From: Selaginella moellendorffii
Taxonomy: Eukaryota > Streptophyta > Lycopodiopsida > Selaginellales > Selaginellaceae
Direction of reading: 5' to 3'
DNA: 64,000 nt
NCBI RefSeq assembly: GCF_000143415.4
Contig: NW_003314333.1
Span: forward strand, 248,001-312,000
Of this stretch, positions 1 to 10,497 are shown one piece after another; within the stretch, counting starts at the first letter, position 1; every line of letters starts with the position of its first letter. The notes beneath the pieces were generated by a model. That model saw only the letters and a program-made list of their open reading frames with translations, had not been told where the DNA came from and ran no database searches. Position numbers and translations under genes: made by a program.

Positions 1-780
1 AGAGAAGCCACACCAGCTGATGAACTCCAGGAACGTCTTGGACGTGCCATAGCTGGGCACCTTCGTATCTATGGTTGATAAAATACACCTGTGCGAACAA
101 GTGGAGCGTAAATAAGCGCACGACTGGAAGATGTTTCGTGCTTGGTGACTGACCACGGCAGAAACTGCCAGCGGAAGCGACAGTCCAGCAAAAACAACTC
201 GGTACGCCCTCTCGCCGATGAGCTGCTCGCCTCGGTCGCGAAAACTGGCCAGGCCACTGTGGACCAGAGCGAAAATGGCGAGCATAGCGGTGATCACGAG
301 CTGCAAAGACACTTATCTCATGAAGAAAGAAACAAGAAAGATAGAAGAAAGATGTACCTCGGGAGAATTGTTGGTGAGCGTGGAGAGCCAGTCGACGTAA
401 GCGGTTCCATAGCCCGTGGTTGGATCGAGCCACGCGAAGTAGAGCACCACGGTGACGGCGGCAAGAATGGCTGTAAAGTAGAGCCAGGACGAAAGCTTCT
501 GGCTCTGGAGCTCAAACACCGCAGAGTCTTCACCCACGAGCGGAGGAGGACTTTGGTCATCGGCGCTCGCCGACGGTAGCACCTCGGACTTGTTGGAGAC
601 GCGAGCAAAGACAAGAACTCGTCCAAGCCCATGGTAGCGTCGTGATATCGATGTTGGTGCTCCACCGATGCCAAAGCCACGAGCACCACCTCCTAGGTTA
701 TTTACCTTTGTGATGCGCTGTTGGGCGATGGAGGGGCGAGCTACAATGGGGCAGCGCAGGCACTGCGCAGCCACGGCCAT
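1..780 (-). CDS. Z-ISO: 15-cis-zeta-carotene isomerase, 5' part (partial)
   Basis: Plastid membrane enzyme of the NnrU family that isomerises the 15-cis bond of 9,15,9'-tri-cis-zeta-carotene during carotenoid synthesis. Three exons are visible: 780-358, 300-154 and 88-1; the gene runs off the left edge, so the C-terminal part is missing. Junctions are GT-AG and in phase 0. The first exon begins at an ATG and has a basic, Ser/Ala-rich N-terminus typical of a transit peptide. Exon 2 carries ALVHSGLASFRDRGEQLIGE and then RVVFAGLSLPLAVS; the His of ALVHSG matches one of the heme-ligand histidines known in the family. Exon 3 continues with VYFINHRYEGAQLWHVQ and VPGVHQLVW, also characteristic of Z-ISO. 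The gene is divergent from the U-box gene at 1240. Recognition is by conserved plant Z-ISO motifs, so the call is firm although truncated. Confidence 0.93.
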
Positions 781-1115
781 GGCCTCCTCGCTCCTCCTTG
801 CTCAGCTAGCCCGTGTTTAGCTCATTATTCCACTCACCACATTTTCTGGTGATAACATTCCAGCGCAAGAGATTCCTGGCGAATCGGACGAACGCGCCGC
901 GAAGGGTAAAATAGTCGCCGTAAAAACTCTCAATGTTGACGTGGTAATTTCTCCCACCGAGAATTGCGGGAACATCCCTTCTTCTATCCAGGACAAGTAT
1001 CTTCTATCCAGTTATCTCCTTGATGAGCAACATATGAGCTAAGTAACGCGGCATTGGCCGCGACCCTACAGCAACGTGCAGCCTGTTTGACTAGCCTCCT
1101 AGGCTTTTTGGATTG

Positions 1116-1204
1116 GATCCCAAGTTTCCGGATTACTCATCATTTTCTCCATCGCATCGATCCCAAGTTTCCGGAGCTCTACTCATCATTCTCTCCATCG
1201 CATC
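1116..1204. repeat. 43-bp direct tandem duplication upstream of the U-box gene
   Basis: Two adjacent copies starting at 1116 and 1159 share GATCCCAAGTTTCCGG and then CTCATCATT followed by CTCCATCGCATC. They end about 35 bp before the ATG at 1240, so they lie in the 5' leader or proximal promoter. The rest of the 781-1239 spacer between the two divergent genes shows no other supported element. Confidence 0.8.
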
Positions 1205-1239
1205 GATCATTCCATTCCACTCCATAGCTTGGGTCGGTG

Positions 1240-4200
1240 ATGGTGATCGAGCACATAGATCTGGTGGCCGATGCGCTCAAGCTCGCCTATCGCATCGTGA
1301 GGAACTACCAGGATGTCCCCAAGCAGAGAGGTAAATGCCGGGAGCTGATTGACCAGGTGTGTAGGCTGGCTCGCCTCCTCCAGGAGCTCCAAAACTCGCG
1401 AACGCCGCAAGCGCCACTCACCCCTCAGGCCAAGGCATGCTTCGAGGGCCTCAACAAATGCCTCGAGGACGCCTACAGGTATCTTTCTTCCATCCGCACT
1501 CAAAAATCGCAAGCTCGAGTGGCTTGGCAGGGTTTTGGAGAAGACATCGAGGGCCAGCATTCTCCGCTACATTTTCATGAGCAAGGAGGTTAACGAAGAT
1601 TTGAGCGTCGTGTCCGGCAGTATAGATGGCTTCCTCAAGTCCGTCCCGCTGGTGTGCTTGACGGTGACTGTACGAATACTAAGAACTGTGTGTTTGCAGA
1701 TCCAATTCACGCAAGCAACGGCAATCCAAACCGACGTGAAGGAGCTGGCGAGCGCATTCTCCAAGCTGAGCACGGAGCTCCAGCATAAGAGCGCGTACAC
1801 GCAAGAGCAGCAAGACCTTGCGGACGAGGTATGTTTTCCTGCCAAGTAGCGAGCGAGAGTGTTCGAGCTTTGGTTGCAGGTGTTGTCGATATTGCGGAGC
1901 AGGAGGACTGAAGATGAACAAGAGAGCACCTTGGACAAGCTTCTAGCGTGGCTCGCGGAGAAATTCGAGTCGGACATGGAGACCGTGCGCAGGGAATGGC
2001 AGGTAAAGTACTCTTTTGCCGATCGAAAAGTTTGCCAAATGGAAAGTCTCTTTTCACGCCAGGACATGAAGCGATCGAAGAGCGATTTGATGACACAAGT
2101 TGGCACGACTTCTTCTTCCAAGCAGAGGATCGAAGAAAAGCTCTTGGAGCAGATCATCTTCTGCATCGACGAGATCGAAGTTAATGGCAAAGTCTTGGAG
2201 GTGGACGCGGCTGGCATCCCAGGAGAGTTTCTTTGCTCCGTCTGTCACGACTTGATGAAGCGACCGGTCCTTCTCACGTCCGGCCACTCCTACTGTAGAC
2301 ACTGCATCGAGCGGTGCTTTAGCAACGGTCCTGCCGTCTGTCCAAACTCGAGAGCTCTTGTGCAACCCGACTTGCTCATCGACAACATTGCCTTGCGAAA
2401 TGCCATCGCCAGGTTCGTGTCTCGCGTTATCTGACTTCATCTTAAAAACCACCCATACATGTCTTTCTAGGTGGAAGCAAACAGCTTCTCCTGCGCACGC
2501 CGAGGATGTTGACGAACCAGTTGTGGACGTGGTGGAGAGAAGCTACGACGAGGGCTTCGTTCTCCAGACGGTCTCGGAGCTTGAGTCCGACAACCATATC
2601 AAGCAGCTCAGGGCGCTCAACTGCCTGCTCGAAGTCGCGTCATCCACAAGTGGAGCAGCATCAATCCTCCAGTCCGGAGGCACAGCACAGCTTGTAAAAC
2701 TGCTCAAGTCATCCAGGAGAATGGTGGTGGAGAAAACCGCAGCTATTCTTGCGCTCATGACTTCCAGACAAGCTACTGCCGATGATACAGGACAGGTTGT
2801 GAGCGAGATCTTTGAGCACTGCTTGGATCTGGTCACCACAGGAACGGGGACGGTTCGACTGAAATCCGCGGAGACCATCACCAACTTGCTATCGATTCCC
2901 GAGGCCACGGAGTTCCTCCTCTCTCAGGTGGGAATTATTTCATCCTTCGCGGCACTGGCTACCGAGTCTGAAGATGGCATGGACATTTCCCTTCGATGCC
3001 TCCGGAAGCTATCGAGAAACAAGGACGCAAGTTTTAGCGGTGACTCCTCTTTGGTAGCATGTCTCCTCGATCTTCTCAAGTCGGAGGAAGATTGCATTGT
3101 TCAAGAGTCGGTTCTGGCACTCAAGTCCGCAGTGTCTTCCGGATCGTCTCGAGCTTGCGCGGTTTTGAAGAAGAAGAATGCTGTATCTCACCTGGTTCGC
3201 TGCGCAGCTTCATTATCCGGGGACTCTCAGGAAGCCGCAATCACAGTACTGGAGCACTTTGCCAAGAACGAAGGCTTCAGTGACTTGGTCGAAGCGGGAT
3301 ACCACAGATTCATCGTGCAGCTGGTTTCGGCATTTCATCCCTCGGACAACGCGCTTCTGCTCGCGAGCATACTCCGTCTGTCGGCCGGCTGTCTAGACTT
3401 GCAGCAGGACTGGAGTTTCGAACTTGGTGACGTGCAAAGGCTGACGTCTCGCCTCATGGATACGCTCCAAGTCAAGGACTGCACGGCCGAGGCGCTCGAG
3501 CTCCTCAAAACGCTGTGTTCCAAGGATCCCGCATGCAAGGAGCTTGTGGTCGAAAACGATGGCGTCACAGTTCTGCTGGTGCTTGCAGTCTCGCCACGCT
3601 CAACGTGCAGGAAGGGAGCTCTTGCTGTGCTCACAACTCTCCTACGCTCGAGTGCATGCCAGGAGGAGTTTTCCAGAGCTGGAGGGATTGGAGTGCTTGG
3701 CAACACCATACAGACAGATGACAGTGCCGAGTGCGTCACGGAGGCTATGGTATCGCTGGGACTCTTGGCAGGCAACGGCAAGCTGAGGCATCTGGCACTC
3801 AAGAGCTTGGATCTTTACAAGCTCCTGTGCTGTTGCATTGACGAGAATTTCCCCGAGCAGTGCAGAGAATCAGCCGCGTCTCTTGCGCTGTGGTCACTGG
3901 CTGAGAGGAGCGATGTCATAGTGTCGAAGCCAAGCCTCAAGCAGCTTGGCTACGTGCTACAGCATGGCCGCAGCAAAACCATCAGAACGAAGGTGGCGGA
4001 GATATTGCTGGTGCACGCTAGCAGAGGAGGAGAGGAGGGACTGGCAAGCCTGGGCGGATCGAGCCGGCTCCATCTCGTAGAGCTGGCGGATGAAGCAGGA
4101 GAAACATACAGAGAGCTGCTACTCTCCTTTGTGAGCCGCAGCAGACCATGTACGCAGGAGGAGATCCCGCTCCTCCTTGAAGCGTTCTCGAGGAGCGAGT

Positions 4201-5571
4201 ACATGGACGACGCGGTAGCATCGATCAGAATCCTGGTGGAGAGCAGCACCTCGTCTCACTCGGTGCTTTTGGCAGCGGGTTTCGGACACACCGGCTTGGA
4301 AGCTCTCAAGTCTGGCCGCTGCGGGGAGCCATGCATTGACGATATCTCTGCGTCGCTGGTTCTTCTTTATTCCTGCTGCAGCCAGCAGCAGTGCGAAGCG
4401 TCGCCCAAATACGTCCAAGCGCTGATGAAGCTCCTGACGATGGATGCCCCAGGCAGCGTGACAAGAGCAGCAGTGTGCTTACTCTCCTCTTTCGCCCACC
4501 ACGACGGTGCATGCCTCCAGGGTCCGCTGAAAACTTCTTCGCACGCGATCAAGCCGCTCTTGTCCGTGCTGCCACAGGCGAGGCTCGAGGCTCTGGAGTT
4601 GCTCTCCATCGCCGTGGAGGATTCTTCCCTGAAGGTAGAGCTTTACAGGCAAGGTGCCATCCCAAAGCTGATAGAGTGCCTTTCTCCGGACAACGATCGG
4701 GTACAGGTACGCTGCCTGTTCGGTAGAACATAGGCTGACACTGACTTTATCTTTGCAGGAGTTGGCAATCTCCATTCTCTTGAAAATCGGTGCACTGAGC
4801 GAGGCCATGGAAGGTATCCGCGGCAGTATGATCTCCAACGGGATCATGAACCACTTGCTCAACATCCTCCAGAAGACTGGCGAGAGATCACAAGCCGCGG
4901 TCGTAAACAGTGCCTGTCTCATCCGCAACCTCGCCCGCAGCCTTAGTTCCGGAACCGATAACGCACTCAGGATCTTGCTGGCCGTCTACAAGTTCTGCCT
5001 CACTAACAGCCGCCGGGAAGGCTACGTTGAGAGGATAACGTACGTGATTTCCGCTCTGGAGACGCTCACCGTTCCGGGCACTCAGCAACTGAAGCTGCTG
5101 CTGAGAGACAGCATCCCCTTCCTCGTCAAGCCGCTGCAGGAAGACTACGCCAGCCAAGGTGACCACGACGAGAAGATCAAGAGGAGCGCCCTGGCAATCC
5201 TGGCAAGCCTGTTGCAGGAAGCAAGCCTGTGCAAGGAAGTGCGCAGCATGCTTCTCACCCGTGCCTCCGTGTCGGCCTTGAGGAATATCATGGACAAGTC
5301 CAGCAGCAACGAGTGCAAGACGCGCACTCTCAATCTCTTGGCCAAGCTCATGACCTCCGCCTCCAGCTTGAAGGAGGTAAGCAAGATGATGCGCGAGGAT
5401 GACTGCATCAGCGTGGTGTTTAGACTCACGCAGCTACACGAGTGCTCCATCCCTGCCACCAAGTTAATCGAGTTGATGAAGCAGGACAGAAGTACGAGAA
5501 CGTACATCGAGGGAAACTTGTTCCCATGGCAGAGAACCACCTCGGCACCGGCAATGAGCAGAGGTGTGTAG
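1240..5571 (+). CDS. U-box / armadillo-repeat E3 ubiquitin ligase (PUB family)
   Basis: Seven exons: 1240-1478, 1531-1651, 1700-1828, 1880-2002, 2063-2412, 2471-4706 and 4759-5571, giving about 1336 codons, every junction in frame. The N-terminal helical region (about 1-240) resembles the UND domain of plant PUB proteins, with leucine-rich heptads. The U-box lies around residues 257-325: FLCSVCHDLMKRPVLLTSGH, then CRHCIERC and a PNSR-type end, matching the RING-like fold that binds E2 enzymes without zinc. The rest is a long series of ARM/HEAT-like helical repeats from about 350 to the end. Plant PUB-ARM proteins transfer ubiquitin to substrates, often in stress, immunity or ABA signalling; the PUB42-44/SAUL1 group looks nearest in layout. 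This protein is longer than most of that group. The substrate cannot be told from sequence. The ATG at 1240 is chosen because the protein family usually starts just before this helix and the next ATG is much further in. Confidence 0.9.
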
Positions 5572-5622
5572 AGAAAGTAGACACAGTGTTGTACTGTCCA
5601 AATTGTATAAACGAGAATGTTT

Positions 5623-6470
5623 TCATTTTCTCGGCCTGAAGGGCAGCACAAAGGAAATAGACTTTCCTGGTTTGGTACCTGTGAAAAAATGGCTTTCCAA
5701 TCAATCAATCAATGATCGAGACTAGAACAAGACGCTCACTTACATTCTTTCGAGCACTGGTTGACGCACGAGCCGATGACTCGCTTGGTGTCATCCGGAT
5801 CTAGAACGTAGCCTGTTGTTTCGTTGACATGACGAAGGTGTCGAGCGATAGCAGCTTTGCAAACCATGCTACAAGGCTGTGAGCACGACTCCTCTCTCGA
5901 TTGCCCCTCTCCTTTACCGCAGCAAGGCTCCCCCAGCAGCGTCACCTGCATTTTCCTGAGATGCCATCCACACTTTCTCAAACGTCAGACCTTCAATCCG
6001 GCTGGAACTGCCTGAAGCTCCGGGCTTTCCAAGCTGGCCTCCAAAACATTCATGCTAGATAGATTCATGGAGACAAGAAAGAGTAAGAATCAGCAATCTT
6101 CAAAGATAGAGCTTCTCCTACCATGCTGACGCCGTGAAGCCCTTTCTCCGAGCGACAATCTTCCCCTCCACAATCTGCTCGATAAAATACTTCTTGCTGA
6201 CAAGACAAAGCTGAGAAAGACGAAAAAGAGGATTACCTACAAGATGCTTCCATAGATTGTGAATGGCTCCACCGGATCGCGCTCCACTCGCTGCTCTTGC
6301 TGCTGCTGCTGTTGCTGCTGGCCCCCAAGCCAGTCGAATGCAAGCGCTTGTGATGGCGGCGGATGGAGCACGAGTGCCGCGCAGCTGGCCAGAGACACGA
6401 GCGCGCTCCTGGTGCGCGGAGGAGCGCTTCGATGCCCAGGCCAAGGCACCGGATTGCTCGCCATGGCCAT
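5623..6470 (-). CDS. Conserved Cys-rich plastid (probably thylakoid-lumen) protein, function unknown
   Basis: Five exons: 6470-6241, 6196-6122, 6054-5991, 5945-5744 and 5678-5623, about 208 codons. The first 45 residues are Ala/Ser/Pro-rich with a hydrophobic stretch (SALVSLASCAALVL) ending in SQALA before FDWLGG, a plausible thylakoid-processing site; a polyglutamine run follows (residues about 50-58). Conserved-looking blocks are FTIYGSIFKKYFIEQ, GFTASACMNVLE and a Cys-rich end with CC, CSQPCSMVC, GSCVNQCSKEC. I recognise the block pattern as that of an unnamed plant plastid protein but cannot give a gene name. A reading-frame stop (TGA at 5736-5738) lies inside a perfect donor GTAAGT, so I splice to a last exon ending KPGK...PRK; the alternative is termination at 5736. 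The gene is convergent with the U-box gene (51 bp between stops) and divergent from the PPR gene at 6535 (64 bp between ATGs). Confidence 0.75.
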
Positions 6471-6534
6471 CAAATAATTTGAGAGAGAGAGATTAGGGTT
6501 CCCTCCCTAAGGAATTGAATGGCTCGCGTCGTGG

Positions 6535-8643
6535 ATGCGCACCATCGTGTGTGGGCGCGAGCACGCTGCTGTAAGTATCTTGCTCGCGCATCGCCTCCCA
6601 GATCTTGCTGCTCGCGACGTCTCCACCAAGGCAGCAGGTCAGCTGCTGTGCGCGCTCAAGGCATGCGGCAGCATTGGCGATGTGGAGCTGGGGAGGAAGC
6701 TCCACTGCGATGCTGCCCACGACGCCACTGTCACCGGCATTCACGTAGCAAACACGCTGCTGAGCATGTACGCGAGATGCGGCAGCCCCGCGGATGCTCG
6801 CGCCGTCTTCGTGGCCATCCCGCGCCCTGACCTCGTCTCCTGGAACGCGCTCGTCCTGGGCCTGGCGATCAACGCTGGCTACCAAGCCGAGGCTCTTCAC
6901 TTGGTGGAGGAGCTCATGCCGGCTTGTGATGCCAGGACCTTTGTAGCGGCAATGGTGGCTTGTGCGAGCCTGGCAGCACGACAAGGAGATCGCGATGGCC
7001 TGGAGTTGCTGGACAGGGCCATGGCTCTACACTCCCGGGCTCTGAGTAGCGGCAACATGGACTTGTTTGTGGCCAACTCCGCGGTGGATATGTATGCCAA
7101 GTGTGGGAGCTTGCTGGATTCCAGGATGGTCTTCGATAGGATGCCGTGCCATAGCTTGGTGTCGTGGAATTCCTTGATATCGGCCTGTGTCGACAACGAG
7201 GAAGCCGAGCTCGGGCACCAGCTCTTCCACACGGTGTCGGATCATGGATGGGAGCCGAATGCGCGGACGTTTGTGGCTGCTCTTTCCTGCTGCTCGTCAC
7301 TCATATCCAAGCAAGGCAGTACTCCCGGAGAACCAAACGTAGTATGTTGGAAGGAGGAGGTTGCGAAAATCCACTCTCAAGCTGCTGGGACCGGCTGTGA
7401 CTCGCAACTCTTTGTAGCAAACTGTTTGATCGACGTGTACGCGAGCTGCGGCAGCTTGCTAGAGGCTCGAGCGGTGTTCAACAAGATGCAAGTCCGTAGC
7501 GTCGTCTCGTGGACAGCTCTACTTTTTGGATACGTCCACAACGGGGAAAGCAGGGCCGGACTGGAGCTGTTTTCGCGCATGCAAGCTCAAGGCTCCGTGG
7601 CTCCAAATGCCTGCACGTTTGTAGCGGCTCTCATGGCTGTCTCGGCCCTGGCGGAAGAAGAAGCAGGCAAGCTTGTCCGTGGAAGGCTTGTCAAAGTGAG
7701 CAGCCTGGAGCACGGGATGGGCTTACACTCCCAGCTTTGCAAGGACGCGGCTGCAGTGACGGACATATATGTGGGAAACAGCATCCTTGTCATGTACACC
7801 AAGTGTGGCAGCTTGCTGGATGCTCGTAGCGTCTTTGATACCATCTCCACTTGGGACAACGCATCCTGGAACTCGCTTCTCCTCGGCTACGCTGAGAATG
7901 GAGAGGCAGAGCTATGCCTGGAACTGTTCGCAGCCATGAAGTCATCAGTCGTTGCAATCGCCCCGGATGCTCGGACTCTCGTTGCTGCACTCGTTGCTTG
8001 CGGGAGCCTTACTTCACTTCAAACTGGAAAGTTTCTCCACGGGGAGATTTGCAGGCACGGAATGGAGAGGGACGTGTTCTTGGCAAACAGCCTCATTGAC
8101 TTGTACAGCAAATGCGGGAGCCTAGCCAACGCAGAACAGGTTTTCGATTCGACAAGCACCAAAAACTCGGTGACTTGGAGTTCACTGATTGCGGGATATT
8201 GTCAAGCAGGAGACGGAAATGATGGAGCCGCTTTCGCGCTTGAGCTCTTGTCCCTGATGCGTGAACTCGGCCTGGAGCCCAATGATGTTACCTTTCTGTC
8301 GCTTCTCACGGGATGCAGCCGAGCGGGGCTTGTTAACAAGGGAAGGCAGTGCTTCCGAGCTATGATCTCGCAACACAGGATCAAGCCTCGCATCGAACAC
8401 TACCACTGCATGATCGATATGCTGGGCCGTGCTAATCGCCTGGAGGAGGCCATGTCAACGCTGGAATCCATGCCTTTCTGTGCAACTCAAGTCACCTGGA
8501 CTATCATCTTGGCAGCGTGTCACAAATGGAACAACGTAGAGCTGGGGACAAGGGCTTACCACAAGCTGCTTGACATGGACGAGAGCCAGATCGCGGCATA
8601 CGTGCTCATGTCCAACATCTACGGGATCAATGCAAGAGCTTGA
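6535..8643 (+). CDS. PLS-type pentatricopeptide-repeat protein
   Basis: Intronless, 702 codons. Tandem P, L and S motifs run almost the whole length, for example NTLLSMYARCGSPADARAVF and SWNALVLGLAINAGYQAEA, and later EPNDVTFLSLLTGCSRAGLV and IEHYHCMIDMLGRANRLEEA. PPR proteins of this type bind organelle transcripts base by base and guide C-to-U (in lycophytes extensive) editing or other processing. The protein ends just after AAYVLMSNIYGINARA, that is at the start of the E region; the E2/E+ and DYW deaminase domains are absent. Unlike the other PPR genes here, its motifs are the longer classical PLS triplets, and repeats are separated by stretches such as CGSLTSLQTGKFLHGE. No clear N-terminal transit peptide is obvious. 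Its 3' end is present a second time at 9060-9120 (see findings). Confidence 0.93.
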   Translation: MRTIVCGREHAAVSILLAHRLPDLAARDVSTKAAGQLLCALKACGSIGDVELGRKLHCDAAHDATVTGIHVANTLLSMYARCGSPADARAVFVAIPRPDLVSWNALVLGLAINAGYQAEALHLVEELMPACDARTFVAAMVACASLAARQGDRDGLELLDRAMALHSRALSSGNMDLFVANSAVDMYAKCGSLLDSRMVFDRMPCHSLVSWNSLISACVDNEEAELGHQLFHTVSDHGWEPNARTFVAALSCCSSLISKQGSTPGEPNVVCWKEEVAKIHSQAAGTGCDSQLFVANCLIDVYASCGSLLEARAVFNKMQVRSVVSWTALLFGYVHNGESRAGLELFSRMQAQGSVAPNACTFVAALMAVSALAEEEAGKLVRGRLVKVSSLEHGMGLHSQLCKDAAAVTDIYVGNSILVMYTKCGSLLDARSVFDTISTWDNASWNSLLLGYAENGEAELCLELFAAMKSSVVAIAPDARTLVAALVACGSLTSLQTGKFLHGEICRHGMERDVFLANSLIDLYSKCGSLANAEQVFDSTSTKNSVTWSSLIAGYCQAGDGNDGAAFALELLSLMRELGLEPNDVTFLSLLTGCSRAGLVNKGRQCFRAMISQHRIKPRIEHYHCMIDMLGRANRLEEAMSTLESMPFCATQVTWTIILAACHKWNNVELGTRAYHKLLDMDESQIAAYVLMSNIYGINARA

Positions 8644-8757
8644 GTCGGTCCGATCAGCAGCAAACAATGCAGCCCAAGCAACGGAGTCGGGAATGAATGA
8701 CATGGTTATAGCTAGATGTTAAGGCTTGATGTGAATCGGCCAACTCCTGGATGCTTC
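8644..8757 (-). pseudogene. Relic: tails of the neighbouring PPR and PPD4-like genes
   Basis: On the minus strand, bases 8640-8705 encode FIPDSVAWAALFAA, almost the same as the C-terminus of the PPR gene at 9097-10329. Bases 8719-8757 match the last exon of the PPD4-like gene at 10485-10525 (shared TTAAGGCTTGATGTGAATC and CCTGGATGCTTC) with a short internal deletion. The order is that of the two functional genes, with the middle missing. The rest of the gap to about 9055 shows no supported gene. Confidence 0.75.
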
Positions 8758-9054
8758 CTTGAGAACCAGGATACTGTAAACTCTATGTTAGAACGCGACC
8801 TGCTGCAGTACAGGACTAATTGAACCGGGTGGGAGAGGGATGTGGCTGTCAAGTGGAACTACCCGATCATCATGCCAAGCAACCGACAAGAGTTCATGGC
8901 CATGAAAATGCTTCTCTCTCTCAACTCTTGATATGACTCTACCCTTTGTTCTTTCCTTTTTCAAGGAAATAAAAATGTGCGTCACGGCTGACAAATCGTT
9001 ATGCCTTTCTTATGCAACTCATCTTCGCAGCGGGAGAACGCTTTTCCGCACGCT

Positions 9055-9120
9055 GGTGACGGCATACGCGTGTGCTCATGTCCAACATTTCCGGCATCAA
9101 TGCCCAAGGAAAGAGCTTGA
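9055..9120 (+). repeat. Second copy of the 3' end of the upstream PPR gene
   Basis: GCATACG and GTGCTCATGTCCAACAT at 9062-9090 repeat 8596-8625, the codons for AAYVLMSNIYG of the plus-strand PPR gene; the similarity continues through GGATCCGATGAGCAGCAAAC and CAATGCAGCCCAAGCAACGG at 9122-9161, which lies inside the minus-strand PPR coding region. This makes a direct repeat of roughly 120 bp about 465 bp apart. Confidence 0.75.
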
Positions 9121-10329
9121 ATGGATCCGATGAGCAGCAAACAATGCAGCCCAAGCAACGGAGTCAGGAATGAATGGCATGGTGTCAAGGAGCTCCTGTG
9201 CCATCTCTACACGTCCAGCTCGCCCCAAGAGGCACACCACGGAGCAGAAGTGCTCCATAGCAGGAGCTATTCCATGGTCGCCCGCCATGAGCAGGAACAA
9301 ATGCCGGGCTTGTTCAAGAAGACCAACATCGTTGCTAGCAGCTAGAACACTCAACACTGACCTCTGGCTCACCTCCGCCCCTTCCATTGTCATGGTACGA
9401 AGCAGCTGGATCGATTGCGTGTAGCTGCGGCGTTGCGACTGTGCCGCTCCCATGATGTTCCAGGAAACTGTATCACGCTCGGGCATGGAATCAAACACTT
9501 GTTTTACAAACTCGACGTTTCCGCACTGGCAATTGATTTGGAGCAATCCGGTCCAGGACACCAAATCTCGCTCCGGCATTGAGTCGAACACGAGCTTTAC
9601 GCCCTTCAAGTCGCCATTGCGGCAATATGCAACGAGGAGAACGTTCCATGTTACCAACGTCGACTCGGGCATCTTCTCAAAGGTGGTCATTGCCGCTTCC
9701 AAATGCCCAGCAGCGGCATAAGTGTAAACCATAGCCGTCCATGCCACGACATCGCACTGGGACATAGAAGAAAACACGCATGCCGCATTTTCTACGTGCC
9801 CCGCGCTTGCAAAAGCACGCAGCATGGTGGTCCAAGACGCAAGATCCTTTTCGGGCATCGAGTCATACGTGTGCTTTGCAGCGTGTAGATGCCTGTTTGA
9901 GGCATATGCCGCAAGCAAAGCGTTCCATGTCACAGTGTTGCGCTCCGGCATTAAATCAAACAGGGCTTGAGCCTCATAAACGTTACCTCGTTTTGAGTAG
10001 GAGTGGATCATAACTGTCCAAGAGACGACGTTTCTAGCCGGCATCCGATCAAACAGAACTCTAGCTTTCTCCATATGCCCATTACGGACATATGCCTCGA
10101 GCACAATGGTCCACGAGAACACGTTGGGTCCGGCCATGCAACAGAAGACACGCTCAACCTCGTCGAGGCAGCGACACCTACTGTACATCTTCATCACCAA
10201 GTTGATGAGATACGTGTCATCGCCAAGCCCGCTCGCCACCATCTGCCTGTGGAGCAGCCGAATGCGCGACGGCTCTGTGGAGCTCCCCAGAAGCGAGCTG
10301 AAGCGCCTCCGTGTGCAAGCGAGTTCCAT
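9097..10329 (-). CDS. PPR protein with short S-type motifs
   Basis: Intronless, 410 codons. About nine 31-residue S motifs of the form VFDSMPERDLVSWTGLLQ follow each other, preceded by RLLHRQMVASGLGDDTYLIN and ended by a longer L/P-like block (EHFCSVVCLLGRAGRVEMA). The chain of 31-mers is typical of lycophyte SS-type PPR proteins, thought to act in organelle RNA editing or processing. It stops at AALFAAHRIHSSSFLGH, before a full E domain, so it has no catalytic domain of its own. The last 30 codons overlap the repeated segment described above, so the present stop may be a product of that rearrangement. Start chosen at the first ATG of the frame. Confidence 0.9.
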   Translation of the reverse strand: MELACTRRRFSSLLGSSTEPSRIRLLHRQMVASGLGDDTYLINLVMKMYSRCRCLDEVERVFCCMAGPNVFSWTIVLEAYVRNGHMEKARVLFDRMPARNVVSWTVMIHSYSKRGNVYEAQALFDLMPERNTVTWNALLAAYASNRHLHAAKHTYDSMPEKDLASWTTMLRAFASAGHVENAACVFSSMSQCDVVAWTAMVYTYAAAGHLEAAMTTFEKMPESTLVTWNVLLVAYCRNGDLKGVKLVFDSMPERDLVSWTGLLQINCQCGNVEFVKQVFDSMPERDTVSWNIMGAAQSQRRSYTQSIQLLRTMTMEGAEVSQRSVLSVLAASNDVGLLEQARHLFLLMAGDHGIAPAMEHFCSVVCLLGRAGRVEMAQELLDTMPFIPDSVAWAALFAAHRIHSSSFLGH

Positions 10330-10497
10330 GTACCGCTAAGCTAAGCCATTGCCGTGTGTCACGGCCTCTAAGAACGTGACAATCGTTTCCAAGGTGTCTG
10401 TCTATAGTGAACAAATGCCGCCACCTGGTATCGCTCTATAGAAACATCTGGACTCTTGTAATCTACAACTAGAAACAATGTTAAGGCTTGATGTGAA

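Noticed and set aside
5736-5738. Stop codon as the end of the Cys-rich plastid protein
   Set aside because: The TGA lies within a perfect GTAAGT donor and splicing gives an in-phase last exon with a stop; kept as the lesser alternative.
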